From: Lutjanus erythropterus
Taxonomy: Eukaryota > Chordata > Actinopteri > Lutjaniformes > Lutjanidae
NCBI GenBank assembly: GCA_020091685.1
Contig: CM034603.1
Coordinates: forward strand, 27,620,298-27,684,297
DNA length: 64,000 nt
Direction: 5' to 3'
Both the position numbers and the translations under genes were made by a program. Shown here piece after piece: positions 11,476 to 22,440 of the stretch (its first letter is position 1; each line of letters opens with the position of its first letter). The notes beneath the pieces were generated by a model. That model did not search any database and was not told the DNA's origin. It saw only the letters and a list, made by a program, of their open reading frames with translations.

Positions 11476-12472
11476 GAGTCCTATAACTTTGCCTGTTGCA
11501 GTGTTGAAAACATTACTGCTCACAAAGAAAAGCAATAGGAACTTGCCATTAGGGATGATTTGCTTCTTGCAATCCACATAGAACCGTTTGGTATTTACCA
11601 GCCTTATTTATTGATCAGTTTATGATTTATCACTTTAATTCAGCAGCTGTGAACACCAGTTAGGCAGACACTCTTAGATAAGCCAAAACCTAAACTGATG
11701 ATTTCATTACCCCTGTGGTATCTTGTAATAAATCCAGCTTTCTCTTTGGCTTTCAAGAGCCATATGTGCTTTAGACATTTCCCTTGAACATGCTGATACG
11801 CGTGATTTAAAAAGACCAAAATGCACACTGTCACTGGTATATAAACTAATATGTCTCCTTCCGTTTGTCCGTGCCATCGATCATAGACTTTATTAATGAC
11901 GTTGTTTTGACATCAGCTCTTAAAACGCTTTAATGGCATCCCATGTTTTGCAAAATCAGCAGGAGGTGACAGATGGAGGGAATTAGTAAATGAGTGTAAG
12001 CGATGCCGTGTAGTAAAAGTAAACAAGTAACGAAATTCAAGCCGTGCGTTGTTCATCTTCTGTCAGCATGATACAATACCACATCACCTGCGTGCTTTAC
12101 AGCAATAACAGCGCTGACCTTTTGCACTAATTGCAATTACAGTGACTTATGTGAGCCAGCTATGTTCATAACCATAGGAGAGTGTGTCGTGGTAGTAAAA
12201 ATGACAAAAATGAATGTGGAAGATGACCAATCAGGGGCTTGTTTAAAGGACGCTGGGAAAATGTCATGGCACAAAATCAGCTTGTTAACAGCATTGGCTA
12301 TAACCCCAACCACCATGTCATGTATTAACTCAAAGGACTTTATTATTCCCCCATACAGGCACCAGAGCAATTATTCTCTCAGATGAAACTTTTTCTCCTG
12401 TGGTGTGAATGCAAATATGAACTTTAGCTCATCTTTGTCCTCGGTGTAGAGTATGGCTTTATATGTTGGCCT

Positions 12473-14206
12473 GGGGCCATATTACAGAAATCTATTAATT
12501 TGCAGGTCCTATTTTAACTGTTTGAGAAACACGATAATTAAGGTTAGGACCTGATTTAGGACAAACAACATTACAGATAAACACATCCTAAGTCAATGTT
12601 CCTATCCTAACTTAAAACAGGAAAAGTGTATAACACAAGCATCCTAACTTCCCAAATAAACTCTCCTAACTTAAAGGATAACTGTGCTGATTTCCACTTT
12701 CGCATCTATATTAGTAGCTAACTTACTAACTACCTAATGGTAGCTAGCAGCGGTGCTCTCTAACAGGAGCTAATGGTCATGTTTGCTGACAGTAGTTAAT
12801 GGTAGTCTTCGCTAACAGTAGTATTCTCTAACAGCAGCCAACAGTGTTAGCTAACAGTAGCTAATGGTAGTGTTTGCTAACATTAGCTAACAGTAGTGTT
12901 CAGTAATAGTAGATAACAGCATTCAGTTGCTAACAGAAATGTTAGCAGACAGTAGCCAACAGTAGGGCTCTCTAACGGTAGTGTTAGCTAATAGTAGCTT
13001 ACGGTAGTGTTTGCTAACAGTAACGAACAGTAGTGTTGGCCAACAGTAGCCAATGGTATTGTTAGCTAACTTGTTTAATCCATGTGGCTGCTTTTTTATT
13101 GCTTTTACATACTGGATTCCAGTTCCATTGAAAAGATGTTTAAAAGATGACTGTGGTCAGTGGCTCAAAAGTTAACATTCACATTTAGACCCCAGTTTTT
13201 CCTCTACTATGTGCAAATGAAAGCCTCTCATAACTTTTGAGCCTAATTAAGAAACGTCATAAAAAATTCCCAGTTTCAAAGCTAGAAAAAAATTGCAACG
13301 CACAGGTCTTGAGCCTCAATTTCCAGGATGAAAGTCTTATACTTAAGCCACCAAACAACCATGTCCTTCAGTTTAATGAAGCAACTTTGTTTACTTTTGG
13401 TGTGAATACCTTTGGAATGGTCAAAGTTGTAACCAACACGCCTAATGTGTGTAAGGCTACAGCCAGAAGTGCAATTTCTTCATTTTACATGAAGAACTTT
13501 TCCCATTATGATGTCCTAAAAGCTTCTTGTTGGCTGCACACAGTCTATGCAGCTCGTATTCATGACATTTTATATGACACATTTCATGCATTGAAATTAC
13601 GTCTTTGTGTAGACCAGATTTCACCAACCAGTGAAGCATGTTTTGGAGAAATGCCTTTACACCAATCAATATTGTCTTCCTTTCAACCTGTGAGTGAACA
13701 AATTAAAAGAACGATTAAACAAATTTGTGTTTTGTGGCCGTTTGAAAAGAGGGTGTAAGTAATTCTCAGATGTTCTTTGAATATCAACGAAATCAATGAA
13801 ATCTCGCTTGGTTCTCACTGGGATGCCAGACACATTGGAGACCATGTCTGCTATTTTATCCCGCTCTCTTTATTTTATCTCCGATGTTGTAAATTTCCCA
13901 GATAAAATCTTTGGATTTCTCTGAAGATGTTACCAAAATCTCTGACTCGTCTGTCTTGAAGTTCAAGGCCCATTGATGTTTTTGCTCCATATCTTTGTAT
14001 GTTTAAGTAAATTTCAATCATAAAAAAAACATTTATGTAATTGTTATGCTCTGCAAGATGAGCAAAGCAGTGGCAGTTACTAGGTAACAGACTTTAAAGT
14101 TGATGAGCGATGTTGGATTGAATATTTAAGATTTTCTAACCTGAGGTAAAGTAGGATGAATTATGATAAGATATGATTCCTAAAGTTAGGATTTGTTCCT
14201 GATTAA
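12473..14206. mobile_element. TIR element with internal minisatellite, copy 1
   Basis: The left end GGGGCCATATTACAGAAA and internal blocks align with the copy at 25277-26192: TTAGGACCTGATT, ATTACAGATAAACAC, TATCCTAA/CATCCTAA, then a minisatellite, and on the right TTTCTAACCTGAG, GATTCCTAAAG/GATTCATAAAG and GTTAGGATTT. The 12700-13075 core is a minisatellite made of degenerate GCTAACAGTAG / TAATGGTAGTGTT units. Copy 1 carries about 700 bases (13080-13770) with no counterpart in copy 2; this part holds the longest open frame in the window (173 codons from a TTG), which I do not accept as a gene. The right terminal inverted repeat is degraded here. Confidence 0.7.
12700..13075. repeat. Minisatellite of GCTAACAGTAG-type units
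   Basis: More than a dozen irregular units built from GCTAACAGTAG, CTAATGGTAG and TAGTGTT follow each other with small changes of length. A shorter version of the same core lies in the second copy of the element (about 25480-25570 and 25790-25830). Confidence 0.75.
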
Positions 14207-16529
14207 GATGAAATCAGCTCCAAATGTGCAGCTGTTCTCTTTTGCTCTTGTGTTTTTAACTTGAACTCATGCTGTCTCGTGTCATATGATTATACTGCCT
14301 ACCTTTAACTAAGTGCAGCTCTTTATCATCTGCTGCTGTCATCGTGGGTTTGTCGTCAGGGTGCAAATCAAACATGTAAAATATGAGCTGAGGCCCGGCA
14401 GTCACTAGTGATTAACTGCCGCGGCTGCAGGGGGAAGACTCTTGCTTTAAACGGGTCCATGAGTCATGGTCAAAAAGAAATTCAGCTGACTTTAAATATA
14501 AGTATTTATGAAGCGCCGTGAAACCTCAAACCAGCTCTTGCCACAGGGTATAAAACATACCGCTGTCCGTGAAATGAGAACAGAGGCATTTCAACTTTAT
14601 TTTATTCACATTTCCAATGAATAATTGGCAAGGTCACATTAAGATGGTGCACATTTTGCTCATGAATGTGAAATTAGATACTGGCTTATATAGCTGTGAA
14701 GTGTAAAAACTACTTGAGTTCTGCAATGTGATGGTGCTTTAATGACCTTGCATCACATACGTCTTCTCAGCATCTTGATTTCACACACAAGCAAAACCCT
14801 GGACAGCAGGCATCAATACAAGCCATGATTCAGCCCCTCAGTCCATATCTGAGCGGGGAATTGAGTGTGGTATAGCCTTGAGATTCACTGCTCCTGGAGC
14901 CTTCCTTGCCCCATTTTAGTGAATGAGTTATGAATGCTTTGCTATACGAGCTGTCTGCACTGGTCTTCCCAAGGTTCTGTGTTTCTTGCCTCCGGCTTTT
15001 GTCACATTCACTCGAACAGATTAGATTAGGAAAGGAGAGGATCTTCATTGAGAAATATGACTATCTCTAGTTTTATAAAAGCCCGCTGAATTCCCTCTTT
15101 CTCCCAGGGCTCCCATTGCTGTGGTTTGGCTGTGTAAACTGGTTACACACTCTTAGCCCTGGGATTCAATACACAAGGCACAAACGCTACATAAATAAAG
15201 CAGCAGTGTGGCTCGTGCCAGGCTTCTGTCCTGTTAGCATGGCTTGATGGGTGTGTGTGAGTGTGTGTGTGTGTGAGGGGTGGAGGGGTTGTATTTTATG
15301 ATGTGGAAGACAGGCAGCATAAATATTACTCGCGCTTAATCACAACCCAGCTGCAAAGACGACTGAATTGATCCATTTCTTGGCAATATGTGCACACACT
15401 CAGATTGGAGAAACACACACCTACACGCACGCACACACACACACTTGGGAAAATGCCTCACAGGCAAGATTAGTAGTGATGTGTCTATTGTTTATTTATA
15501 CAGTAGTTTTTTTATGAAATTAATCACCAACTCTGATTCTGATAATCAGTTTAAGTAATTTCAAAAAGTCGAAATTCTCTCATTCCACCTTCCTAAAGGA
15601 TAAATCTGTAATAAATTTACTGTAATAAATCATGAAATGACCATGATATGTCATCAGAGATTAAGGAAACATGCTAACTTTAAATACTCGCCCCTCTGAC
15701 AACAATGGTATGGCTGCAATGTCCCTTGATATTTTTATTCTGGTCCGTAACTTGTGTTCTTGTTTGCCTGCATGTTTCACGTTAAGTAGAGTTCAAATAA
15801 ATGCAGAATGTTTGCAGAATGAGAAAGTGTAGGTTTATGAGACGTAGGAAATCATTAATAATCGTTTAGAAGCAGTAGATGTTTGTAACAGTTAAACTGA
15901 GGAATATGCTAGTGGAGTCTAGCAGGCAGTCACTGAACTCAAACTTGAGATCATGTATTTTTGGAGCAGTTGGCCTTCGTTTTCAGGATAACAGGCTTAC
16001 AACAACAGAGAATCAACAATCACAAATGGCTGATCAGCTTTCAGTAAAGGACTCGTCAGTGCTTGTTATTGTAAAATTGCAATGTTATGCTTGTCTTGCA
16101 CTCCTGCAGTGTTCCTACAGCCTGCCTGAGCTTCCTGGAGTCTGAGGAGGAAAGGGCAGGGGGAAACAACTTGCTTCAACCATAAACTGCACATTAAAAG
16201 AGATTTCAGTCTATTTAATATGCAATGCATGGCTCCCACTTGCTATGTGGACTGCAGTATTAATTTTTGGATGTGTAATTGTTCCATATTGCTCCTTTAA
16301 AAGTGAATATTTTCTGGTTTCTTTACTTGTCTATAACAGTAAACTGAATATCTTTGGTTGTGAACAAAACAAGACATTTGATTATGGTATTACTCGAGGA
16401 AGTAATCAACCAATTAATTTTAATTGACAATGAAAATAATTGTTAGTTGTGGCTGTAACTTACAGTATGTGTATGTATGCTTAAACTACTGAACTCTCAG
16501 CCTGTGCTGGGAAAAGTCTTGTTGAGAGA
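14207..16529. other. Intronic sequence with two dinucleotide microsatellites
   Basis: A (GT)n tract lies at about 15250-15276 and a (CA)n tract at about 15415-15443. Short frames at 14830-15048 (minus), 15879-16145 and 16245-16427 have no recognisable domain. Nothing else recognised. Confidence 0.5.
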
Positions 16530-16922
16530 GTTTTGTGTGTGTGTGTGCGTGAGAGAGTGCAGGAAAGGAAGGAGGGAGTGCGGACAGGGGAGATAAGTAG
16601 CGTTTGGAGCAGCCTGAGCGGAGGAGATGCCCCCCCACCCCCTCTTATCCCACCCCCTTGCACCCCCTGCGGAGGCGATGCCAGTGTCTGCGTGATTGAT
16701 TCACCCTGCGAGGACAGAGAAGGGGAGGCGTTCTGGTCGGGGCTCCTGGACCCCCGGGTCATCCTGCTCTCCCTCTCCCTGTAGCTGTAGGGGAGGGAGG
16801 GAGGGAGGGGAGTAGTAGGAGGAGTGGTGGGGGGACTTCTCAGACACCTCCAGCAGCTCCAACTTCACAGCACAAAGGTGTGAGCACAGCGAAGAGGGGA
16901 AGACAAGTGCCACTTTTCCAGC
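16530..16922 (+). promoter_or_regulatory. GC-rich leader/promoter of candidate exon at 16923
   Basis: Composition changes abruptly from AT-rich intron to G+C-rich sequence with a short GT run, strong pyrimidine tracts with runs of C (16626-16670), and a G-run series at 16790-16810. Such a change directly before an ATG-to-donor exon suits an internal promoter. No TATA box is evident. Confidence 0.4.
16790..16810 (+). promoter_or_regulatory. G-quadruplex motif in the leader
   Basis: Five runs of three or four G are each separated by a single A, fitting the classic intramolecular G-quadruplex pattern with one-base loops. It lies about 110 bases before the candidate start codon, so it could act in DNA (promoter) or in RNA (leader). 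Function is inferred. Confidence 0.55.
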
Positions 16923-16979
16923 ATGTCTGTCCTCATAGCCACCCAGCTGAAGATAGACACCAGCACTGCTTCCAGAAGG
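16923..16979 (+). CDS. Candidate additional alternative first exon of dpp6 (unassigned isoform)
   Basis: The 19-codon frame MSVLIATQLKIDTSTASRR begins at an ATG with A at -3 and ends AGG|GTAAGA, a near-consensus donor, exactly in phase 0. It lies in a GC-rich island between the K-type and L-type dpp6 exons on the same strand, and its length equals that of the K-type exon. These features suit another dpp6 N terminus that splices to the common transmembrane exon. I cannot match the peptide to the DPP6-S, K, L or other N termini that I remember. It might be fish-specific, the start of an unrelated nested gene, or chance. The amphipathic mix of hydrophobic and basic residues, with Ser/Thr near the end, suits a short cytoplasmic tail but proves nothing. 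Confidence 0.4.
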
Positions 16980-17512
16980 GTAAGAGGGGCCCTTTTAGCA
17001 TGCATGGCACGCTGTGGGGGAATGTCTGTGTTTATGGGTGAGTCTCCTCCTGCCTCCTGACAGAAAAGGCTGCTGGCTGTTTTTGATAGCAACTGGACAG
17101 GCGGGAAGGGAGCAGCGGCGAGGGTCCCGACGTCCCCAGTGAGGATCTTGATGGACAAATGCTTCCAATTTTAATTTCCAAGTGCCGACTTCTAATGAAT
17201 GGTTGGTTCCATATGCTGCGGAGAATGCTCAGTAGTGCCTCATTGTTATTCTTTGTGATGTGTTGCCAGTTAATGACTTCAGTGGGAACTGGCCATCGAG
17301 GGGGAAAAAGTTGGATGGAAGTACGTATTTATTGTGTGAGATATTTGGATTTTTCAAATGACTGGTTTGCAATCCTTGTTGGCATGTCCTGAATTTAAAC
17401 ATTTTGTTTACTTTGTTTTATGTATGTGAAAATCACTCAGAGGTCAGCTAATTGCTCAGCTTTGGCTAAATGCTGACTTAATGCTGCTCTCATACTTGCA
17501 TGCAAATGGGCT

Positions 17513-18660
17513 GCAAGGGAGATTGATGAGGAGTTAGAAGTTTAGGGTAACTTTTGTTGTTGTTCCCGTGCAATTAATGTGACGCAAAATGTTAAGAATG
17601 GACACAATCCGAATTTTTTAGAGGTTTCTTGTTGTTGTATTATAAAGGGGTGGCTTGCGTCTGTGGCTCCAGATCTATGCCCTGCAGAGAAACACTTCAG
17701 TATACTATAAAAATAAATATTGTGATATTTTTCAGTGGCTGAGATGGTCTGAGAATGCATGCCAGTCACAATCTGTAGAAGATTATTAGAGGTTTCTTGA
17801 TGTTATTGAATAAAAGAATGACTTGCATCTATGTTCTGCAGAGAAACACCAGTATATTCTACACATAAATGCTTTGACACTTCTCAGTGGATGAGATTTT
17901 TTGAAGAATGCATAGATGTTTGTAGAGGCAAATAGAATTAATATTCATGACATCCTCATACCTAGACATCAGAATAGGTTGATTGTCTCTTACTCCCAAA
18001 ATGACATATATAACCGCTAAAGAGTACCGGCAGGGATGGGCTTACCAGACCTTAACTGCGTTACATAGGTTATGTGACATAACTCACGTGACATTATAAA
18101 TGTGGTGTACATTGTAAATCGGTCACAGTTTGGTTAGGTTTAGGCATATAAATACTTGGTTCAGTTTAGGCAATAAAACTACTTGGATAGTGTTAAGAAA
18201 AGAGCGTGGTTTTGGTCACATGATGGAAGAAATGTCACTCGCGTGATGGAAGTGACGCGATGGATATCACGTCCATAACCCAAATTTAAATTAAACATAA
18301 CTTTAAGTTACTCTACGTTTACTTTTCGGTCCACATAGGACTCAACCCCATTCTCCTAGGTGAAATTCCTGTGCTTGTTTGTTTCATGTTTACTACGTCC
18401 ACTAGTGGGCACCACCTAACAATAAACAGACGTATCAGTTTGAATAAATTGCCTGTGCTAGCACGTTTTTCTAGTGAGGCTGTCCAATGACCAAAGGGGG
18501 GTTATGGTACATTTTGTAGTGCCAGAAAAATCATGCAACCAATAACTGAGTGAAAAAAGAGCAGAAGAAACAGGGTGACTCGGATTATGTCTCACACTTC
18601 TCACGCAATACGCTCCGTCATTTCAGTCACCGTCGCGTCTATTTATCCACACAACAACAA
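17513..18660. repeat. Local duplication, copy 1, split by an insertion
   Basis: The blocks GATTGATGAGGAGTT, TAACTTTTGTT, TTAGAGGTTTCTT, CCTGCAGAGAA, TCTCAGTG, GCATAGATGTTTGTAGAG, then CCAATGACCAAAGG, CATGCAACCAATAACTGAG and ATGTCTCACACTTCTCAC occur here and again in the same order at 18676-19080. In copy 1, about 540 bases (roughly 17946-18481) separate the blocks before and after, whereas in copy 2 they are adjacent. The middle block (TTAGAGGTTTCTT onwards) is itself present twice in copy 1, at about 17620 and 17790. Confidence 0.75.
17946..18481. repeat. Insertion in the duplicated segment (dispersed repeat)
   Basis: This segment interrupts copy 1 of the local duplication. It includes TTAGGTTTAGGCA, CAATAAAACTACTTGG, AAAAGAGCGTGGTTTTGG and a TCTCCTAGGTGAAA block, an order I recall from a dispersed repeat of fish genomes. 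Its absence from copy 2 gives near-precise borders. Confidence 0.6.
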
Positions 18661-18675
18661 CACATATGACAGTTA

Positions 18676-19080
18676 AAAGAGACTGATGAGGAGTTTGAGA
18701 AGTTTAGAATAACTTTTGTTATTCTCAAGTGATTAAAGCGATGTAAAATGTAAGAGCAATCTGAGGGTAATTATTAGAGGTTTCTTTCTGTTATTGGATA
18801 AAAGAATCTATTCCTGCAGAGAAGTATAGTTTAAACACAAATGCCTTGACATTTCTCAGTGCTTTAGACGGTCACAGGATGCATAGATGTTTGTAGAGCC
18901 CTATAGAAAAAATATCCAATGACCAAAGGAGGGTTATATTTGTATATATATGTATATCTTTTAGGGCCAGAAGAGCCATGCAACCAATAACTGAGGAAAA
19001 ACGAAGCAGGGTGGTTTACATTATGTCTCACACTTCTCACACGATAAGCTACTTCATTTCATTCACTGCTGCGACCCCTT
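18676..19080. repeat. Local duplication, copy 2 (uninterrupted)
   Basis: This is the second copy of the segment described at 17513-18660, with the two halves adjacent. It is diverged by many substitutions and small indels, so the duplication is not recent. Confidence 0.75.
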
Positions 19081-20016
19081 TTCAGCACTTGTTTTGCTAC
19101 ACACACTATATACCGATCCACACACAAACACCCACATGTGACAATAAATTCTTAGTGACACGCTCTCTTGTTCGTTTGCTCCACTCCCTATCTCCCCCTT
19201 CCTTCCTTCCTTCCTTCCCCCCTCTCCTTCTCATCATCTGCTGCTGCTGCCACAATCCACAACTGTACTGAGCTCCCCTCAAACGTAGCCACAGTCTATT
19301 CTACCACATCAGCCGGCATTAAACTCCATTTCCTCACTGACTTATCTGCTACCATTTCAATTTGGGCTCACTACATAGCTTCCCTTCATCTGTAATGTAC
19401 TGGAAGATTCAGCGCTTATTATCTGTCGAGGATAAAAACGTGCCTGTTCCGACAAGCAACATGCTCAGCTGTTCTCAGTCCTGCAAAAAGGAGTTAACAA
19501 AGTTGAATTTTACACTCGGCTCAGAGGAAAATTAAGTTAGAAATGAGCACTCTTGAGAATATTAACCATATTGTCAATTTATGGTGGAATTTTCATAAAG
19601 GTGATGCATGAATTGTATAATCTGTTTATGCTGGTTCTATGAGCATATTATCAGGTAAATATGACCTCAGAGACTGCCTCAGTGATTTGTGGAGGTTTCT
19701 CTGCTTTTCTACAACCGGCCACAATTGTAATGAAGTGCCATCACTTGCAGCACACAGTAATTGAATTCGGCATCGTTACATGGCCCAAAATGAACCGAGT
19801 GCTGTAATGTAGTGTTAGGACGTAATTCAGTGATAAGGAATGTATTCCTCTGCTCGGTCCTATTGACTCTGGCCTTCACTGAGGCATAATTAAATTTTGA
19901 TAAACACTGACAGAGGAAGATGTTTGTACCCTGGGAGCAATTGGTGTTATATCTACACATGTTTAATACACTGTTGTGATCCTGATGGGAGAGGAGTCAT
20001 GTGACACACAAAGACC

Positions 20017-20077
<61 letters not shown>

Positions 20078-22227
20078 CGTGAAGTATTTACATGACAGAG
20101 CCATGTCTCCCTCCCAACTTGTACACATATTCATGTACAGAGATTCGCAAGCTAGTATAGTTTGTACAAATGCTATGTTCGCCAAAGGCCAAGTCTGTCA
20201 TCGCGGCCTTGGACCGCCGCAGCTGCTTTTACAGTTTTTCTCGCTCGCTTTGGCTTAATTCCAAAATGAGAATGACTTTTTTTTTTCAAGACATTCAGAT
20301 CTCTGAACAATTAGTTTGTTGTTCACAACAGATTTGAATTTGTCATTCATTCGTGCAAATTGCATGTGTTCTGACACATGTGTGCAAATAAGTAAATACA
20401 ATTGTCAGCAATTTGAACAATAATCACATGGCTTGTTGATCACAACTTAGGAGTTGATTTTCGCGGAAACTGTCAAACTCTTCACAACATCTAAATATTC
20501 TTTCATCGTTTCAGCCATCACATGCAAAATGATCCATACAATTAGCAAAATCAGCCAGGCATACATCTATATTTCATAAATATGATATGAAAGTTTCTTC
20601 TCTGCTAAATTGGTAAACAACCTGCCAGATGCAAATTTTCTGACCACTGAATATGACTTTACAGAGATAGACCAATGCAGAATTTTCTCTTTACAGTACA
20701 TGAAACACATTTGTATGAAAATAAATTTAATGTGTACATACAAATGTGCGCATCCTTGTTCTGTGTACTGCGGTATTGTACTGCAATCATGTTTCCCAGT
20801 AAACTTTTACCTAGTGTTGAAATCTGAATCTAAAAAGCTCAGTGTGGTACACAATAGCATTCAGGCAGACACTAACATTTTTGTATAGTGCAGTAAATAG
20901 TCAAGACAAAGGCTGAAAGAAAGAAAGAAAGACAGAAAGAACAGAGAGTTGTATACAAGAAACATTGCCAGGGTTGACTGTCATGGAGAAAAAACATCTG
21001 AACATTTTGATCAGTTTGGCTCACACGATGCCAAAATAACTTTTCATTTTGTTGGCATTAGCCAATATACTGACACAACAACTAGGTTTTGAAGCATAAA
21101 TGAAATGTTTTGGGTGAGTTACTACCTTTTGCAAATGTGCAATGTTGTTGTGACGTCCCATGAATCTGATGTGTTGTGACTGTTTTCGAAACATGAGCCA
21201 AAATAAGACAAACTATAAAACGCTTCGCTTTTTGGGGGAGTGCTCTTGCAGGTAGGAGGTTGTCATCGTGGTTACTGCTAGGCGGTGTGAAAGCTCCTTA
21301 AATACTACACAGTAGTCCTTTAAAGTAGGTTACCAATTGTGTCACAGAGTCTGCAGCTGTTGACTGTGTGAATAAGTGGGCCAAATTCTAGTAAGTAATT
21401 CAAACTTCCAGTTGTTTCCTGCACCTGCTCCTTTCACCTACTGCAGTAGCTTGGCCTCACACCTCTTGCCTCTCCCTTCACGGTCTGAAAACCTCCGACT
21501 AGAAGGACTGTAATGAAGCATGATGTGTGTTTGGTGTGAAGTCGGGTTGCGATAATTGGACAAATTTGATGCAACTCTGTTCAAATGAATTTATGATGAT
21601 TTCTAATCAATATGAGACTAAACTATTTAACGGACTGTGGTGAGGACACTTTTGAGATAAAATAATGTGTCCAGTCCACATCAAAGCAGGGGCTTGTAAT
21701 CCGACACAAGCAGCAGGAGGATAAAAAAAATTTGTTGCCTGGGTTGGCTCGGCTCAGCATCAAGGGAAATCATTAAGTGTCCAGCTAATGCCAAATGGAA
21801 AATGGTGGGAAATTATGTGATTATGGTGGACTGTAACTAAATCCATTCTGTTACATGCATGTAGTGAGGCGCAGTAATTTCCTTTTTCAGCTGAGTGATG
21901 TTAAGAGGAAATTAGATATTACTGCACTTCCACCAGTCATTGATTGATTGATCTGTTTGCTCTTCCATCCAATTAATTTGTGTGTAGTTTTGTTGTGGTG
22001 TGCAGCATACTGATGAAAAGAAGTTGGCCCGCAGTGGCATTTCAGTTAATACAAACACATTAACGTGTGCATCAAAAGTACATTAGATTATAAATGATGG
22101 TATGAATCATGACTGTATTGTGACATTGAGCTGTGCCTTGAGCTGTTCACCCCACTTGACATACTTTTGAATAAGAAAATATTAAATGGTCTTAGACATG
22201 CTTAATGCAATTTTCATAAAACAGATT
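19081..22227. other. Intronic sequence with microsatellites, no gene recognised
   Basis: Besides the tetranucleotide array at 20017-20076 there is a short (TTCC)n run at about 19197-19217 and an AAAG-type run at about 20914-20935. The open frame at 20001-20258 is created by the tetranucleotide array. No exon or transposon ends recognised. Confidence 0.5.
20017..20076. repeat. (ATCT)15 tetranucleotide microsatellite
   Basis: Fifteen uninterrupted ATCT units. It is the purest and longest microsatellite in the window, so it is likely to be length-polymorphic. Such GATA/ATCT arrays often mark the 3' ends of RTE-type retroposons in fish, but no retroposon body is seen next to it. Confidence 0.95.
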
Positions 22228-22440
22228 TTTGAAATGTTGTATGAGGTACTTAGCCATAATCAGTGTATTACCTACAGTAGATGGTGATCGGCACACCCCC
22301 AGTTTAGAGAAGCACAGAGGATTCTTGGAATGGAAGCTCAGCTCTGTACTGCTGCAGATGGGATCAGCAGAAAAACATATTTTAACCACTGAAAAAAGGC
22401 TAAAAGTCTAAAAATCAAAAGCTCACACACTGTATTACAC
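22228..22440. mobile_element. GTTGTATGAGGTACTTA-family MITE, partial
   Basis: TGTTGTATGAGGTACTTAG and the following TCAGTGTATTACC, ACAGTAGATGGTGA and CCCCCAGTTTAGAGAAG blocks match the left parts of the elements at 9093 and 36028. The left TTAA terminus is degraded and the right end was not found within about 200 bases, so this is a truncated or heavily diverged copy. Confidence 0.65.

Noticed and set aside
13237-13758. Longest open frame in the window, 173 codons, plus strand
   Set aside because: It starts from TTG, has no recognisable domain, lies inside a transposon-like copy, and has an open frame on the opposite strand too. Length alone is not enough in AT-rich intron.
20001-20258. Frame with repeated Leu-Ser-Ile-Tyr
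   Set aside because: Created by the (ATCT)15 microsatellite.
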